In this document: positions 8,938 through 22,501 of the stretch, piece by piece
Numbering within the stretch: position 1 is the stretch's first letter
Layout: every line of letters starts with the position of its first letter
Assembly (NCBI RefSeq): GCF_003008575.1
Contig: NZ_CP027667.1
Location: 3,434,001 to 3,498,000 of the forward strand
Length of the DNA stretch: 64,000 bases
Direction: 5' to 3'
DNA from: Melaminivora suipulveris
Lineage (GTDB): Bacteria > Pseudomonadota > Gammaproteobacteria > Burkholderiales > Burkholderiaceae_C
Made by a program: the position numbers and the translations under genes
The notes under the pieces: generated by a model
Seen by the model: only the letters and a program-made list of their open reading frames with translations
What the model was told of the DNA's origin: nothing
Database searches by the model: none

Positions 8938-9690
8938 TCAGGCGTCGCGCACGTCGGCCACCGGGTTGGTGCCGAAATCCGGCCGCGCCAGCCAGGCCAG
9001 CACGCGCCGCGCCGCCTCCTCGGGCGAGGTCAGGCTGCCGCTGGCCTTCAGATGCGCGAAGTTGCCCACGTCCGGGAACTGCGCTGCATCGGCGCTGCGC
9101 AGCTGCACTTGCATGTCGGTGTCGATCACGCCCGGCGCCAGCGAGCACACGCGCGCGCCGCGGCGCTTGTTCGCCTCGTCCAGCGCCAGGCAGCGCGTGA
9201 AGTGGTCCATGCCGGCCTTGGCCGCGCAATACGCGGCCTGCGAGGCCATGGCGCGCCGGCCCAGGCCCGAGGAGATGTTGAGCACCTTGCGCGGAATGTC
9301 CCAGCCTTCCGTGGCGCCCAGGAAGGCGGCGGTGAGCTGCATCGGCGCTTCCAGCCCCACGCGCAAGGCGTGCGCCAGGTCCTGCGGATCGCTGGCGGAC
9401 AGCGGCGCGATGCGCGGGATGACGCCGGCGTTGTTGATCAACGTGGCGCTGGCGAACTGCCCGCCCGACTGCTCGGCCAGCCACGCGCGCAGGCGCTCGG
9501 CCGCCTGCGCGCCTTCGGCCAGGTCCAGGGGCCACTGCTGCAGCGTGGCGCCGGCGGGGGCTGCCAGCTCGGGGTTGGTGCGTCGCGCGATGCTGATCAG
9601 GGTGTGGCCGGCGGCCAGCAGCTGCCGGGCCATGGCCAGGCCCATGCCGCGCGAGCCGCCGGTGAGGATGGTGAGATGGGGAGACGTCAT
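8938..9690 (-). CDS. Short-chain dehydrogenase/reductase
   Basis: A 250-residue classical SDR oxidoreductase. The NAD(P) site is TILTGGSRGMGLAMAR near residues 8-23, the NNAG motif is LINNAGVIP, and the catalytic Tyr-x-x-x-Lys is AAYCAAKAG. The ATG at 9690 gives the normal family length; the frame is open upstream but those codons are the shadow of the neighbouring gene. It lies 13 bp downstream of the pseudouridine synthase stop and may be cotranscribed with it. The substrate cannot be assigned. Confidence 0.9.
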   Translation of the reverse strand: MTSPHLTILTGGSRGMGLAMARQLLAAGHTLISIARRTNPELAAPAGATLQQWPLDLAEGAQAAERLRAWLAEQSGGQFASATLINNAGVIPRIAPLSASDPQDLAHALRVGLEAPMQLTAAFLGATEGWDIPRKVLNISSGLGRRAMASQAAYCAAKAGMDHFTRCLALDEANKRRGARVCSLAPGVIDTDMQVQLRSADAAQFPDVGNFAHLKASGSLTSPEEAARRVLAWLARPDFGTNPVADVRDA

Positions 9691-9703
9691 GCGGCAATGG
9701 TAG

Positions 9704-10358
9704 TCAGAAAGGGCAGGGCGCCTCGAAGTGCAGCGCGCCGCCGTGATCCGGGTGCGCCAGCCGCAGCGCACAGGCATGCAGCAGCAGGCGTGGCGCGGCC
9801 TGCTGAGTGGCCGCGTCGGCGTAGAGGGTGTCGCCCAGGATGGGGTGGCCGATGTGCGCCAGGTGCACACGCAACTGGTGCGTGCGCCCGGTCAGCGGCT
9901 CGAGTTCCAGCAGCGCGTTGCCGCCGCGCTCGGCCAGCAGGCGCCAGCGCGTGCGGCTGGGTTTGCCGACGGCATGGTCCACTTTCTGCATCGGGCGGCG
10001 CGGCCAGTCGGCCATCAGGGGCGCGTCGATCAGCGTCCAGCCGGCGGCGGGCGGCGCGCTTGGGCAGCCGCGCACCACGGCGCGGTAGCGTTTGACTATC
10101 TGCTGCTGCTCGAACGCCTGGCCCAGGGCGCGCTGCGCCGCTGGCGTGCGCGCCATGAGCACCAGGCCGGAGGTGGCCTGATCGAGCCGGTGCACGACCA
10201 GCGCGCCCGGCCAGCGCTGGCTGGCGCGCTCACTCAGGCAATCCTGTTTATCAGCACCGCGCCCCGGCACGCACAGCAGACCGGAGGGTTTGTCCAGCAC
10301 CAGCAAGTGCGCGTCTTCGTACACGCAGGTGACGCCGCCGGCGAGGGCGGCCGGCGTC

Positions 10359-10369
<11 letters not shown>
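9704..10369 (-). CDS. RluA-family RNA pseudouridine synthase
   Basis: A 221-residue enzyme that isomerises uridine to pseudouridine in rRNA or tRNA. The catalytic block HRLDQATSGLVLMA holds the essential Asp. LEPLTGRTHQLRVHLAHIGHPILGD is the C-terminal signature, given here only to identify the family. It lacks an S4 domain. Its start overlaps the 3' end of the upstream kinase gene by 11 bp, indicating coupling. Length and the lack of S4 suggest the RluA/TruC type, but the target is not certain. Confidence 0.92.
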
Positions 10370-12563
<2,194 letters not shown>

Positions 12564-12638
12564 GGGTTCAAGCATCGACGCGGCGGGCGGCCTTTGCGCT
12601 GCGGCTCTTCAGCTCGGTGCAGCGGACGCGAGGGCCGA

Positions 12639-13058
12639 TCAGCGCACCGACAGCAGCTCGATCTCGAAGTTCAGCGTGGCATTGGGCGGGATCACGCCGC
12701 CGGCGCCACGTGCGCCGTAGGCAATCGCCGGCGGGCAAGTCAGGCGCGCCTTGCCACCCGGCTTCATGCGCTGCACCCCTTCGGTCCAGCAAGGGATGAC
12801 GCGGTTCAAGGGGAATTCTGTCGGCTCGCCGCGCTTGTAGGAGCTGTCGAACTCCTTGCCGTCGGCCAGGGTGCCGCGGTAGTGCACCTTGACGGTGTCG
12901 GTGGCCTTGGGCGATTCGCCGCTGCCTTCCTTGAGGGATTCGTAGACCATGCCGCTGGCGGTGGTCACGGGCTTGCCGGTCTGCGCGCAGGCGGCAAGCG
13001 AGAGGGAGAGGCCGGCGAGCAGGGCGCAGGCGAAGGTGGAGCGCATGGAGCGGGACAT
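12639..13058 (-). CDS. FKBP-type peptidyl-prolyl isomerase, lipoprotein
   Basis: A 139-residue protein with a lipoprotein signal peptide (LSLAAC; Cys24 would be lipidated) followed by one FKBP domain. The motifs VKVHYRGTLADGKEFDSSY and GVQRMKPGGKARLTCPP are typical; the final GVIPPNATLNFEIELL closes the barrel. It likely catalyses proline isomerisation in the periplasm as a folding catalyst. The long upstream frame extension is rejected because the signal peptide starts at 13058. It lies between a terminator and the kinase gene. Confidence 0.93.
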   Translation of the reverse strand: MSRSMRSTFACALLAGLSLSLAACAQTGKPVTTASGMVYESLKEGSGESPKATDTVKVHYRGTLADGKEFDSSYKRGEPTEFPLNRVIPCWTEGVQRMKPGGKARLTCPPAIAYGARGAGGVIPPNATLNFEIELLSVR

Positions 13059-13075
13059 CGGTTTGCTTCGGAGAT

Positions 13076-13107
13076 GAAAAGGAAAGGGCCCGATGGTAGG
13101 GCCCTTT
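13076..13107 (-). terminator. Terminator of the gcvTHP operon
   Basis: On the minus strand AAAGGGCCC and GGGCCCTTT form a 9-bp stem with a 7-nt loop, followed by CCTTTTC. It lies 25 bp after the gcvP stop. Confidence 0.8.
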
Positions 13108-13131
13108 GCGCGTGGTGGGTGTGGTGGGCGG

Positions 13132-16029
<2,898 letters not shown>

Positions 16030-16043
16030 GGGTGAGACCTTCA

Positions 16044-16096
16044 GTTTGCTATTAAAAAAAGAGCTACATACGCTTTATTTACGCCGACTCAAGCCT
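16044..16096 (-). repeat. Dispersed intergenic repeat, copy C
   Basis: On the minus strand it reads GAGTCGGCGTAAATAAAGCG, then TATGTAGCTC, then a T-run and AATAGC. It sits inside the gcv operon between gcvH and gcvP, so it is transcribed as part of that mRNA. Confidence 0.8.
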
Positions 16097-16173
16097 CTTA
16101 TGACCAAAAATTGGCGTGCCGGGCGCCGCTTCGGCGCCAAAACGGGCCCGAAGCGATCACCCGGCCAGGCGCG

Positions 16174-16548
16174 TCAGGCGTTGGCGGCGAAGTCCTGGTA
16201 GGCCGTCTCGTCCATCAGGCCCGACAGCTCTTTCTCGTCGCTCAGCTTGACCTTGAAGAACCAGCCCGCGCCCAGGGGGTCGGAGTTGGCCAGCGACGGG
16301 TCGGCGCGCAGCTGCTCGTTGACCTCGACGATCTCGCCCGAGATCGGCATGTACACGTCGGCGGCGGCCTTCACCGACTCCACCACGCCGGCCACCTCGC
16401 CCTGCTTGAAGGATGTGCCCACGGCTGGCAGGTCCACGAAGACGATGTCGCCCAACGCGTCCTGCGCGTGCACGGTGATGCCGACCACGGCGGCGGCCGG
16501 CTCGGCGGTGTTGATCCACTCGTGGTCTTTGGAATATTGGATGGTCAT
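16174..16548 (-). CDS. gcvH: Glycine cleavage system H protein
   Basis: The 124-residue lipoyl carrier of the glycine cleavage complex, shuttling the aminomethyl intermediate between P and T proteins. The lipoylated residue is Lys60 in GVVESVKAAADVYMPISGE. Length and fold are standard. It lies 93 bp after the gcvT stop in the operon order T-H-P. Confidence 0.98.
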   Translation of the reverse strand: MTIQYSKDHEWINTAEPAAAVVGITVHAQDALGDIVFVDLPAVGTSFKQGEVAGVVESVKAAADVYMPISGEIVEVNEQLRADPSLANSDPLGAGWFFKVKLSDEKELSGLMDETAYQDFAANA

Positions 16549-16641
16549 GGCGGTCTTTCGAAGAATAGAAAAGAGAGGGAAAAGGGGCAGGCAGGGCGCC
16601 CGCGTGCACTGTAGCTGCGCTTGCGCTGGTGCTGACGCCCC

Positions 16642-17790
16642 TCAGCCGCGGTGGTAGCGCGGGGGCAGGAAGGGCGTGGGCGCCACCTCCATGGGCACGG
16701 CCTTGCCGCGCACCAGGGCGTTCAGGCGCGTGCCGGGCTGGGCCAGGTGGGGCGCCACGTAGCCCAGGGCGACGGGCTTGTCCAGGCTGGGCGCCAGCAG
16801 GCCGCTGGTTACCGTGCCGGCGCTCTGGCCGTCTTCGGTTTGCAGCGGCGTGCCCTCGCGCACGGGCACGCGCTCCAACGCCACCAGGCCGACGCGCTTG
16901 CGCTTCAGGCTGGCCGGGTCGTCGATCTGCGCCAGCACCACGCCCGCGCCCGGAAAGCCGCCCGCGCGCGCGCCACCCGTGCGGCGCACCTTCTGGATGG
17001 CCCAGTTCAGGCTGGCCTCGGGCGGGGTGGTGGTCGTGTCGATGTCGTTGCCATGCAGGCACAGGCCGGCCTCCAGGCGCAGCGAGTTGCGCGCGCCCAG
17101 GCCGATGGGTTTCACTTCGGGCTGCGCCAGCAGCGCGCGCGCCAGCGCCTCGGCTTGAGCGGCCGACACGGAGATCTCGAAGCCGTCCTCGCCCGTGTAG
17201 CCGCTGCGCGTAATGAACAGCGGCACGCCCTGCCAGTCGAACTGGCCGCCGCTCATGAAGACCAATTGCTGCACCTCCGGCACCAGACGCGCCAGCGCCG
17301 CGGCGGCCTGCGGGCCTTGCAGCGCCAGCAGGCCCTGGTCGGGCAGTGAGCGCACTTCGCAGCGGCTGCCGATGCGCTCCTGGATGTGAGCGATGTCGGC
17401 CGCCTTGCAGGCGCCGTTGACGATCAAAAACAGCGTGTGTTCGCCTTCGACCTCGCCCTGATTGAAGAACATCAGGTCGTCGATCACGCCGCCTTCGTCG
17501 TTCAGCAGCAGGCCGTAGCGCTGGCGGCCTGGGGCCAAGTCGATCACGTCCACGGGCATGAGCGACTCCAGCGCCGCGGCCGCATCCGGGCCCTTGAGCA
17601 GCAGCTGGCCCATGTGCGAGACGTCGAACAGCCCGGCCTGCGCGCGCGTGTGCAGGTGCTCGGCCATCAGGCCGGCCGGGTACTGCACGGGCATGGAATA
17701 GCCGGCAAAGGGCACCATGCGTGCGCCCAACTCCAGGTGCAGGGCGTGCAGGGGGGTCTTGAGCAGGGTGGCGTCGGCGGTCGTGGACAT
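16642..17790 (-). CDS. gcvT: Aminomethyltransferase (glycine cleavage T protein)
   Basis: The T protein releases ammonia and makes 5,10-methylene-tetrahydrofolate from the H-protein intermediate. The product is 382 residues. Motifs include MVPFAGYSMPVQYPAGLMAEH at the N-terminus, the folate-site region VSHMGQ and SGYTGEDGFEI, and the C-terminal barrel ending PFLPPRYHRG. The start at 17790 is chosen because the frame upstream runs through the riboswitch. It is the first gene of the operon. Confidence 0.97.
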   Translation of the reverse strand: MSTTADATLLKTPLHALHLELGARMVPFAGYSMPVQYPAGLMAEHLHTRAQAGLFDVSHMGQLLLKGPDAAAALESLMPVDVIDLAPGRQRYGLLLNDEGGVIDDLMFFNQGEVEGEHTLFLIVNGACKAADIAHIQERIGSRCEVRSLPDQGLLALQGPQAAAALARLVPEVQQLVFMSGGQFDWQGVPLFITRSGYTGEDGFEISVSAAQAEALARALLAQPEVKPIGLGARNSLRLEAGLCLHGNDIDTTTTPPEASLNWAIQKVRRTGGARAGGFPGAGVVLAQIDDPASLKRKRVGLVALERVPVREGTPLQTEDGQSAGTVTSGLLAPSLDKPVALGYVAPHLAQPGTRLNALVRGKAVPMEVAPTPFLPPRYHRG

Positions 17791-17859
17791 GGGCGGGCAG
17801 GTTCCAAAGCAAATGGTGGTGCGGCCCCGCCTGCTGGCTGGAGCCCCAAGATTTGCCCG

Positions 17860-18062
17860 GCTGTCCGCTTTACCTGAGAGATTCACCCCGTGTGCGGGGC
17901 TTGCTCCTTCGGTGGGCCGGATCGTGCTTGCATGCGCGCGTCCGGCCTCTCTCCAGCAAGGGAAACGCCCGCATCCCTGCGGGCGTGTCGCCAGTCCTTT
18001 TGCCTGAGCGTTCGGCCGCTGCCTGCGCCTTCGGCGGTGCCGCGTGGGCACTCTCTCCTGAC
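17860..18062 (-). promoter_or_regulatory. Tandem glycine riboswitch
   Basis: On the minus strand two glycine aptamers occur in series upstream of gcvT. The first has GGAGAGAGTG, then CGCCGAAGGCGCAGGC and CAGGCAAAAGGAC. The second has TGGAGAGAGGCC, then CACCGAAGGAGCAAGC and CTCAGGTAAAGCGGACAG. The paired CCGAAGG cores and the closing AGGACAG-type strands are the known signature. It should turn on gcvTHP when glycine is abundant. About 70 bp separate it from the gcvT start. Confidence 0.95.
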
Positions 18063-18100
18063 GCGGCGGATTCTATGCCAGCGCCACGCCGCTCGCGGGC

Positions 18101-19378
18101 TCATCGCGCATAGACGATGTCGCGCAGGAACAGCGACAGCTGCGGCACATAGGTGATGACCAGCAGGCACATCAGGATCACCCCCACGAAGGGCAGCAGA
18201 TGCCCCACGATGCGGTCCAGCGAGATGCGTGCCACCGTGCAGGCGGCGAACAGGTTCACGCCGAAGGGCGGGGTGATCATGCCCAGGGCCAGGTTGACCA
18301 CCATGATCAGCCCGAAGTGCACCGGGTCCACCCCGAAGTGCTGCGCCACCGGCGCCAGGATGGGCCCCAGCACGATGATGGCGGCGCTGGTCTCGATGAA
18401 CATGCCGATCAAAAACAGCGCGACGTTCACGCCCAGCAGGAACAGCGCGGGCGTTTGCAGCACCTCTTGCAGCCAGCGGCCGATGGCGTCGGGCACGCCG
18501 GCGCGGGTGATCAGGAAGGCGAACAGCCCGGCGTTGGCGATGATGAACATGATCACCGCCGAGGACATGGCGGATTTCTTCAGCACCGCGTACAGGTCGC
18601 GCGGCTTGATCTCGCGGTAGATCAGCATGCCCACCACCAGCGCATAGAACACCGCCACGGCCGAGGCCTCGGTCGGAGTGAAGATGCCGCCATAGATGCC
18701 GCCCAGGATGATCACGGGCATCAGGAGTGCCCAGCCGGCCTGCAAGAGCGCGCGGCCAAAGGGCATGCGGCCGTCGCCGTCGTGCTTGCCCCAGCCCTTG
18801 TATTTGCAATAGACCCAGACGAACAGCATCAGCGCGCCGCTGATCAGGATGCCCGGGCCGAAGCCGGCGATGAACAGCTCGCCGATCGACACCTCGGCGC
18901 TGACGCCGTACAGGATCATGGGGATCGACGGCGGGATGATCACGCCCAGCTCCGCGCTGGTGGCCTGCAGCGCGGCGGCGTAGCTGGTCGGGTAGCCGTG
19001 CTTGATCAGCGCCGGGATCAGGATGGCGCCGATGGCGAACGTGGTGGCCACTGACGAGCCCGAGACGGCCGCGAAGATCATGCAGGTCAGCACGCAGGTC
19101 ATGGGCAGGCCGCCCTGCACGCCGCCCACCAGGCTCTTGGCAAATTCGACCAGGCGGCGCGAGATGCCGCCGGTCTCCATCAGGTTGCCCGCCAGGATGA
19201 AGAAGGGAATGGCGGCCAGCGGAAACTTGTTGATCGCGCCGAACATTTCCTTCACGGCGATCAGCATGTTGGCGCCCGCCACCTGGATGCCCAGGATGGA
19301 CGCAAGCCCGATGGATACGGCCACCGAGATGCTTAAAGCGAAGCACAGCGCCATGGTGGAGATCATCACGACGCTCAT
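18101..19378 (-). CDS. dctM: TRAP transporter large permease (DctM type)
   Basis: The 425-residue membrane subunit with about 11-12 hydrophobic helices that carries out Na+-driven uptake of a carboxylate or similar acid delivered by the binding protein. The sequences IPFFILAGNLMETGGISRRL and PPFGVNLFAA are characteristic of the DctM family. Its start overlaps the small permease stop by 4 bp (ATGA). Substrate is not predictable from sequence alone. Confidence 0.95.
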   Translation of the reverse strand: MSVVMISTMALCFALSISVAVSIGLASILGIQVAGANMLIAVKEMFGAINKFPLAAIPFFILAGNLMETGGISRRLVEFAKSLVGGVQGGLPMTCVLTCMIFAAVSGSSVATTFAIGAILIPALIKHGYPTSYAAALQATSAELGVIIPPSIPMILYGVSAEVSIGELFIAGFGPGILISGALMLFVWVYCKYKGWGKHDGDGRMPFGRALLQAGWALLMPVIILGGIYGGIFTPTEASAVAVFYALVVGMLIYREIKPRDLYAVLKKSAMSSAVIMFIIANAGLFAFLITRAGVPDAIGRWLQEVLQTPALFLLGVNVALFLIGMFIETSAAIIVLGPILAPVAQHFGVDPVHFGLIMVVNLALGMITPPFGVNLFAACTVARISLDRIVGHLLPFVGVILMCLLVITYVPQLSLFLRDIVYAR

Positions 19379-19875
19379 TGCGCGGTCTCCAGTTCCTGGC
19401 GGCGCGGGTCCAGCAGGTTGCCGACGATGCCAGGGATGCTGAGCAGCCCCCCCACCGGCACGGCCAGGTAGGCCCAGAACATGGACAGCGACTCCAGCCC
19501 CGCCATGGTCTGCACGCCGCCGCGGCGCGCGTAGTCAAAACCCCACCAGATCAGCACGGCGCACAGCGCGAGCGCGGCCAGGCACACCACCCAGTCCAGC
19601 ACACGGCGCAGCGGCGGCGGGCTCCAGCGGTACAGCACGTCCACGCTGACCATGGCGCCCTGGCGGAACGCCATGGGAATGGCCAGGAACACCATCCAGA
19701 TCAGGCTGAAGCGGATCAGCACCTCGGTCCACTCGGCCGGCTCCTCGAACACGAAGCGCATCAATATCTGGAACATGCCCAGGCTGGCGGCCACGGCCAG
19801 CATGGCGCAGGCCAGCACCATGGACGCGCCGGTGCTCCAGCGCTCCAGGCCGAGGAAAAGGGGTTTCATGCGCAT
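19375..19875 (-). CDS. dctQ: TRAP transporter small permease (DctQ type)
   Basis: A 167-residue integral membrane protein with four predicted helices, the usual DctQ topology; it stabilises the large permease. The block FEEPAEWTEVLIRFSLIWMVFL is the family signature region. Start codons at 19875 and 19869 are both possible; no strong ribosome site separates them. Between this gene and dctP lies a hairpin-T-tract that would lower its expression relative to the binding protein. Confidence 0.92.
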   Translation of the reverse strand: MRMKPLFLGLERWSTGASMVLACAMLAVAASLGMFQILMRFVFEEPAEWTEVLIRFSLIWMVFLAIPMAFRQGAMVSVDVLYRWSPPPLRRVLDWVVCLAALALCAVLIWWGFDYARRGGVQTMAGLESLSMFWAYLAVPVGGLLSIPGIVGNLLDPRRQELETAQ

Positions 19876-19908
19876 GGCAGGCAGGCTCTCTTGTCTTGCA
19901 ACGAAAAA

Positions 19909-19934
19909 CGCCCGTGGCGCATGATCCACGGGCG
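19909..19934 (-). terminator. Hairpin with T-tract between dctP and dctQ
   Basis: CGCCCGTGG and CCACGGGCG form a perfect 9-bp stem with an 8-nt loop; on the minus strand it is followed by TTTTTCG. It lies 33 bp after the dctP stop and before dctQ, so partial termination would give more binding protein than permease. Confidence 0.75.
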
Positions 19935-19936
19935 CT

Positions 19937-19962
19937 GGAAGCTATTAAAAGCGTAGCGCTGG
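19937..19962. repeat. Dispersed intergenic repeat, copy D (partial)
   Basis: Only the terminal part is recognisable: AGCTATTAAAAGCGTAGCG. It lies between the dctP stop and the terminator hairpin. Confidence 0.5.
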
Positions 19963-19967
19963 CGCGC

Positions 19968-20939
19968 TCACTTGTAGTTGCGGATCTTGTCCAGGTTGGC
20001 CTTGCCAAAGTCTTTTTCGAACTGCGCGTTCACGTTGCTGAGCGCGGCGACGAACTTGGCCTTGTCCAGGTCGTCGATGACGGTCATGCCCTTGGCGCGC
20101 AGGTCGGCAACGCCCTTGGCATCGTCCTCGTCCACGCGGGCGCGGTTGGCCTTGGTGCCTTCCTTGGCGGCGTCGAGGAAGGCCTGCTTGTCAGCGGCCG
20201 AGAGCTTGTCGAATACGCCCTTGTTCATCACGAAGATGCAGGGTGAATAGACGTGGCCGGTGAGCGACAGGTGCTTTTGCACCTGGTCGAACTTGGCCGA
20301 GATGATGACCGGCAGCGGATTTTCCTGGCCGTCCACCGTGCCCTGCTGCAGGGCGGTGAACACTTCGGGGAAGGCCATGGGCGTGGTGATGATGCCAAAG
20401 CCCTTGTACGCGGCGATGTGCACCGGGTTCTCCATGGTGCGCATCTTCAGGCCCTTCAGGTCCTCGGGCGTCTTCACGTCGCGCTTGCTGTTGGTCATGT
20501 GGCGGAAGCCGTTTTCCGCCCAGGCCAGCGCCTTGAAGCCCTTGGCGTCGAACTTGGCCAGCAGGTCCTGGCCGATGGGGCCGTCCAGCACCGCGCGGGC
20601 GTGCGCCTTGTCGCGGAACAGGAAGGGCACGTCCAGGATCTTGGTCTCGGGCACGAAATTGGGCACCGGGCCGGTGGAGGAGAAGGCCAGCTCTTGCGTG
20701 CCCAGCTGCACCGCCTCGATGGATTCGCGCTCGCCGCCCAGGGCGCCGTTGTAGAAGGTCTGCACCTTGTAGCGGCCGCCCGTGCGCTTTTCCACTTCCT
20801 TGGCAAAGGTGTCGATGGCCACGCCCTGGTGGGAGTTTTGCGCCGTGGAGATGCTGATGCGCATGGTGGTCTGCGCCAGGGCGCTGCCGGCGATGCCGAG
20901 CGCAAGGGCCAGGCCCAGGGCCAGTTTGGTGGGTCGCAT
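19968..20939 (-). CDS. dctP: TRAP transporter substrate-binding protein (DctP family)
   Basis: A 323-residue periplasmic binding protein with a signal peptide (cleavage after SALAQ, near residue 22). The family block GPVPNFVPETKILDVPFLFR and the MRTMENPVHIAAYKGFG region with its conserved Arg, which binds a substrate carboxylate, are present. It is the first gene of dctP-dctQ-dctM. An Lrp/AsnC regulator is divergent 318 bp upstream and could control it. Confidence 0.95.
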   Translation of the reverse strand: MRPTKLALGLALALGIAGSALAQTTMRISISTAQNSHQGVAIDTFAKEVEKRTGGRYKVQTFYNGALGGERESIEAVQLGTQELAFSSTGPVPNFVPETKILDVPFLFRDKAHARAVLDGPIGQDLLAKFDAKGFKALAWAENGFRHMTNSKRDVKTPEDLKGLKMRTMENPVHIAAYKGFGIITTPMAFPEVFTALQQGTVDGQENPLPVIISAKFDQVQKHLSLTGHVYSPCIFVMNKGVFDKLSAADKQAFLDAAKEGTKANRARVDEDDAKGVADLRAKGMTVIDDLDKAKFVAALSNVNAQFEKDFGKANLDKIRNYK

Positions 20940-21257
20940 GGGTGATGTCTCCTGAATGCTGTCGAACGAACCAAAAAATTATGGCGGTGCAGCATCCAGG
21001 GGGCATCGGGGTTTGTGCCGGTCTTGATAGCGCTTGTGACGCCAGGGTGACAGCCCATCGGCGGAGCCTCTTGCCAAGCCCCCGTCCGGCGGTAACCGGG
21101 CGGGGCTGTGGTCAATGTCGTGCGCCCCGGTAAGAGCGCCTTGATGGGGAGGAAGTATGCGCGTGGGTGCGTGGATGGATTTGCTGAATTTCCACGATTT
21201 TGGCGTGTGGGCAGAAAATTTTTCTGTGCATGCGCCGTTTTGTGAATAATCATCGGA
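20940..21257. other. Divergent regulatory region dctP / lrp
   Basis: This 318-bp gap holds the promoters of dctP and of the Lrp-type gene. A 7-1-7 palindrome lies near the regulator start (separate entry). No coding sequence or clear promoter pair is otherwise evident. Confidence 0.5.
21212..21226. promoter_or_regulatory. Palindrome, candidate Lrp/AsnC operator
   Basis: CAGAAAATTTTTCTG is a perfect 7-1-7 inverted repeat with an AT core, 31 bp before the ATG of the Lrp-type regulator. AT-centred palindromes of this form are typical operators of this family, so autoregulation and control of dctP are plausible. Confidence 0.6.
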
Positions 21258-21713
21258 ATGGATCGCCTCGACAGAAAAATCCTCTCCGTCCTGCAGCGCG
21301 ACGCGCGCGCCAGCCTGCAGGAGATCGGCGCCGCCGTGGGCCTGTCGCCCTCACCCTGCTGGGGCCGCATCAAGAAGATGGAGGAAGCCGGCGTCATCCA
21401 GGGCTACACCGTACGGCTGGACCCGTTGGCCCTGGGCCTGGGCGACACGGTGCTGGTCATGGTGACGCTGGACAGCCACTCGGACAACACGCTGGAGAAG
21501 TTCGGCGAGGTGCTGGCCAGCATCCCCGAGGTGGTGGAGGCGCACCTGGTCTCGGGCGACTACGACTACCTGCTGCGCGTGGTGGTGAAAGACACGCGCG
21601 ACTACGAGCGATTGCTGCGCGAGAAGCTCTACAAGATCCGCGGCATACGCCACAGCCGCTCGAGCTTCGTGCTGCGGACATTGAAGAAGGCCGATCTGCC
21701 CCTGGGGGTGTGA
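21258..21713 (+). CDS. Lrp/AsnC-family transcriptional regulator
   Basis: A 151-residue feast/famine regulator. The N-terminal helix-turn-helix (MDRLDRKILSVLQRDARASL to about residue 60, ending GYTVRLDPLALG) is followed by a RAM ligand domain with VVEAHLVSGDYDYLLRVVVKD. The ligand is probably an amino acid. It is divergent from the TRAP operon, which makes that operon the best candidate target. The 3' end faces the small zeta-partner gene convergently. Confidence 0.93.
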   Translation: MDRLDRKILSVLQRDARASLQEIGAAVGLSPSPCWGRIKKMEEAGVIQGYTVRLDPLALGLGDTVLVMVTLDSHSDNTLEKFGEVLASIPEVVEAHLVSGDYDYLLRVVVKDTRDYERLLREKLYKIRGIRHSRSSFVLRTLKKADLPLGV

Positions 21714-21755
21714 GAGAAGCGGCGCGGCATGTGGGGCGGACCGTCGCCCCGGCTT

Positions 21756-21953
21756 TTACTGCGCTGGCGCTGTGCGTGCCTGCTTTCGCAGCATGTCGGC
21801 GGTCACGCGCACGGGCTTGCCGTCCTGCACGATCACGATGGCGGTTTCAGTCTGCAGGGCGGTCCGGCGCGCCAGCTCGGCGGCCCGCCGCATGGCCTGC
21901 ACCGATGCGCGCAGGTCCGGATTGCGCGCTTTGGAGATGTCTTGCGGGTTCAT
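21756..21953 (-). CDS. Small protein, partner of the zeta-like gene
   Basis: A 65-residue protein starting MNPQDISKARNPDLRASVQA. It looks like a helical N-terminus followed by a short beta segment (TAIVIVQDGKPVRVTADML). Its start overlaps the stop of the upstream zeta-toxin-like gene by 4 bp (ATGA), so the two are coupled. Such pairs are often annotated as toxin and partner; antitoxin function is inference only. Confidence 0.7.
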   Translation of the reverse strand: MNPQDISKARNPDLRASVQAMRRAAELARRTALQTETAIVIVQDGKPVRVTADMLRKQARTAPAQ

Positions 21954-22478
21954 GGATTCTCTCCCCACTGCAAAAGAACGGGTGTCGGTCCCGAATTGTC
22001 GTACACCGCCCAGTCATCGACCGCATCGCGGTAAAAGCGCTCGAAGTTCTGCCAGCCCGCGGCAAAGCGGCGCCCGATGACGGCGGCAGGAATGTCGTGC
22101 CCGCCCTGGCGGACGCGTTCGGCCAACGCGAGCGACAGCGGTGCCCGCGTCAGGCAGCTTCAGGAAGAACACGCTGACGCGATAGCCCTGGGTTCGCCAC
22201 CGGGCGATGTGCCGCAGGTAGCCCATGCCCGACAGCGCGGTTTCGATGGCGAAACTCTGGCGTGTCCGGACCGAGTGTTCGATCTCCTGAAGCATCAGCC
22301 GCCCGGCTCTCACTGCTGCCGTTTCCGGAGCGAACGGGGCGAGGCCCGCTGCAATCAGATCGGCATTGATGAAGCGGGGCAGCTGCGCTTCCGCTGGCAG
22401 GAAAGACCGTGCAAAAGTCGTTTTGCCAGCCCCGTTGGGGCCTGCGATCACGATGACCTTTTTGGCGGGCTGCGTCAT
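21950..22478 (-). pseudogene. Zeta-toxin-like P-loop kinase gene, frameshifted
   Basis: The start region (MTQPAKKVIVIAGPNGAGKT) has a Walker A motif, followed by FINADLIAAGLAPF and the SFAIETALSG block typical of zeta-toxin-like kinases. The frame is lost near 22125: reading on with one base removed from GTTGGCC restores AERVRQGGHDIPAAV, then FAAGWQNFERFYRDAVDDW and a stop at 21950 overlapping the small partner gene. The total length, 529 nt, is one more than a multiple of three. It is either a recent inactivating insertion or a sequencing error. The intact product would be about 175 residues. Confidence 0.85.
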
Positions 22479-22501
22479 ATCCGAAGCCGACGCGCCAGGA
22501 C

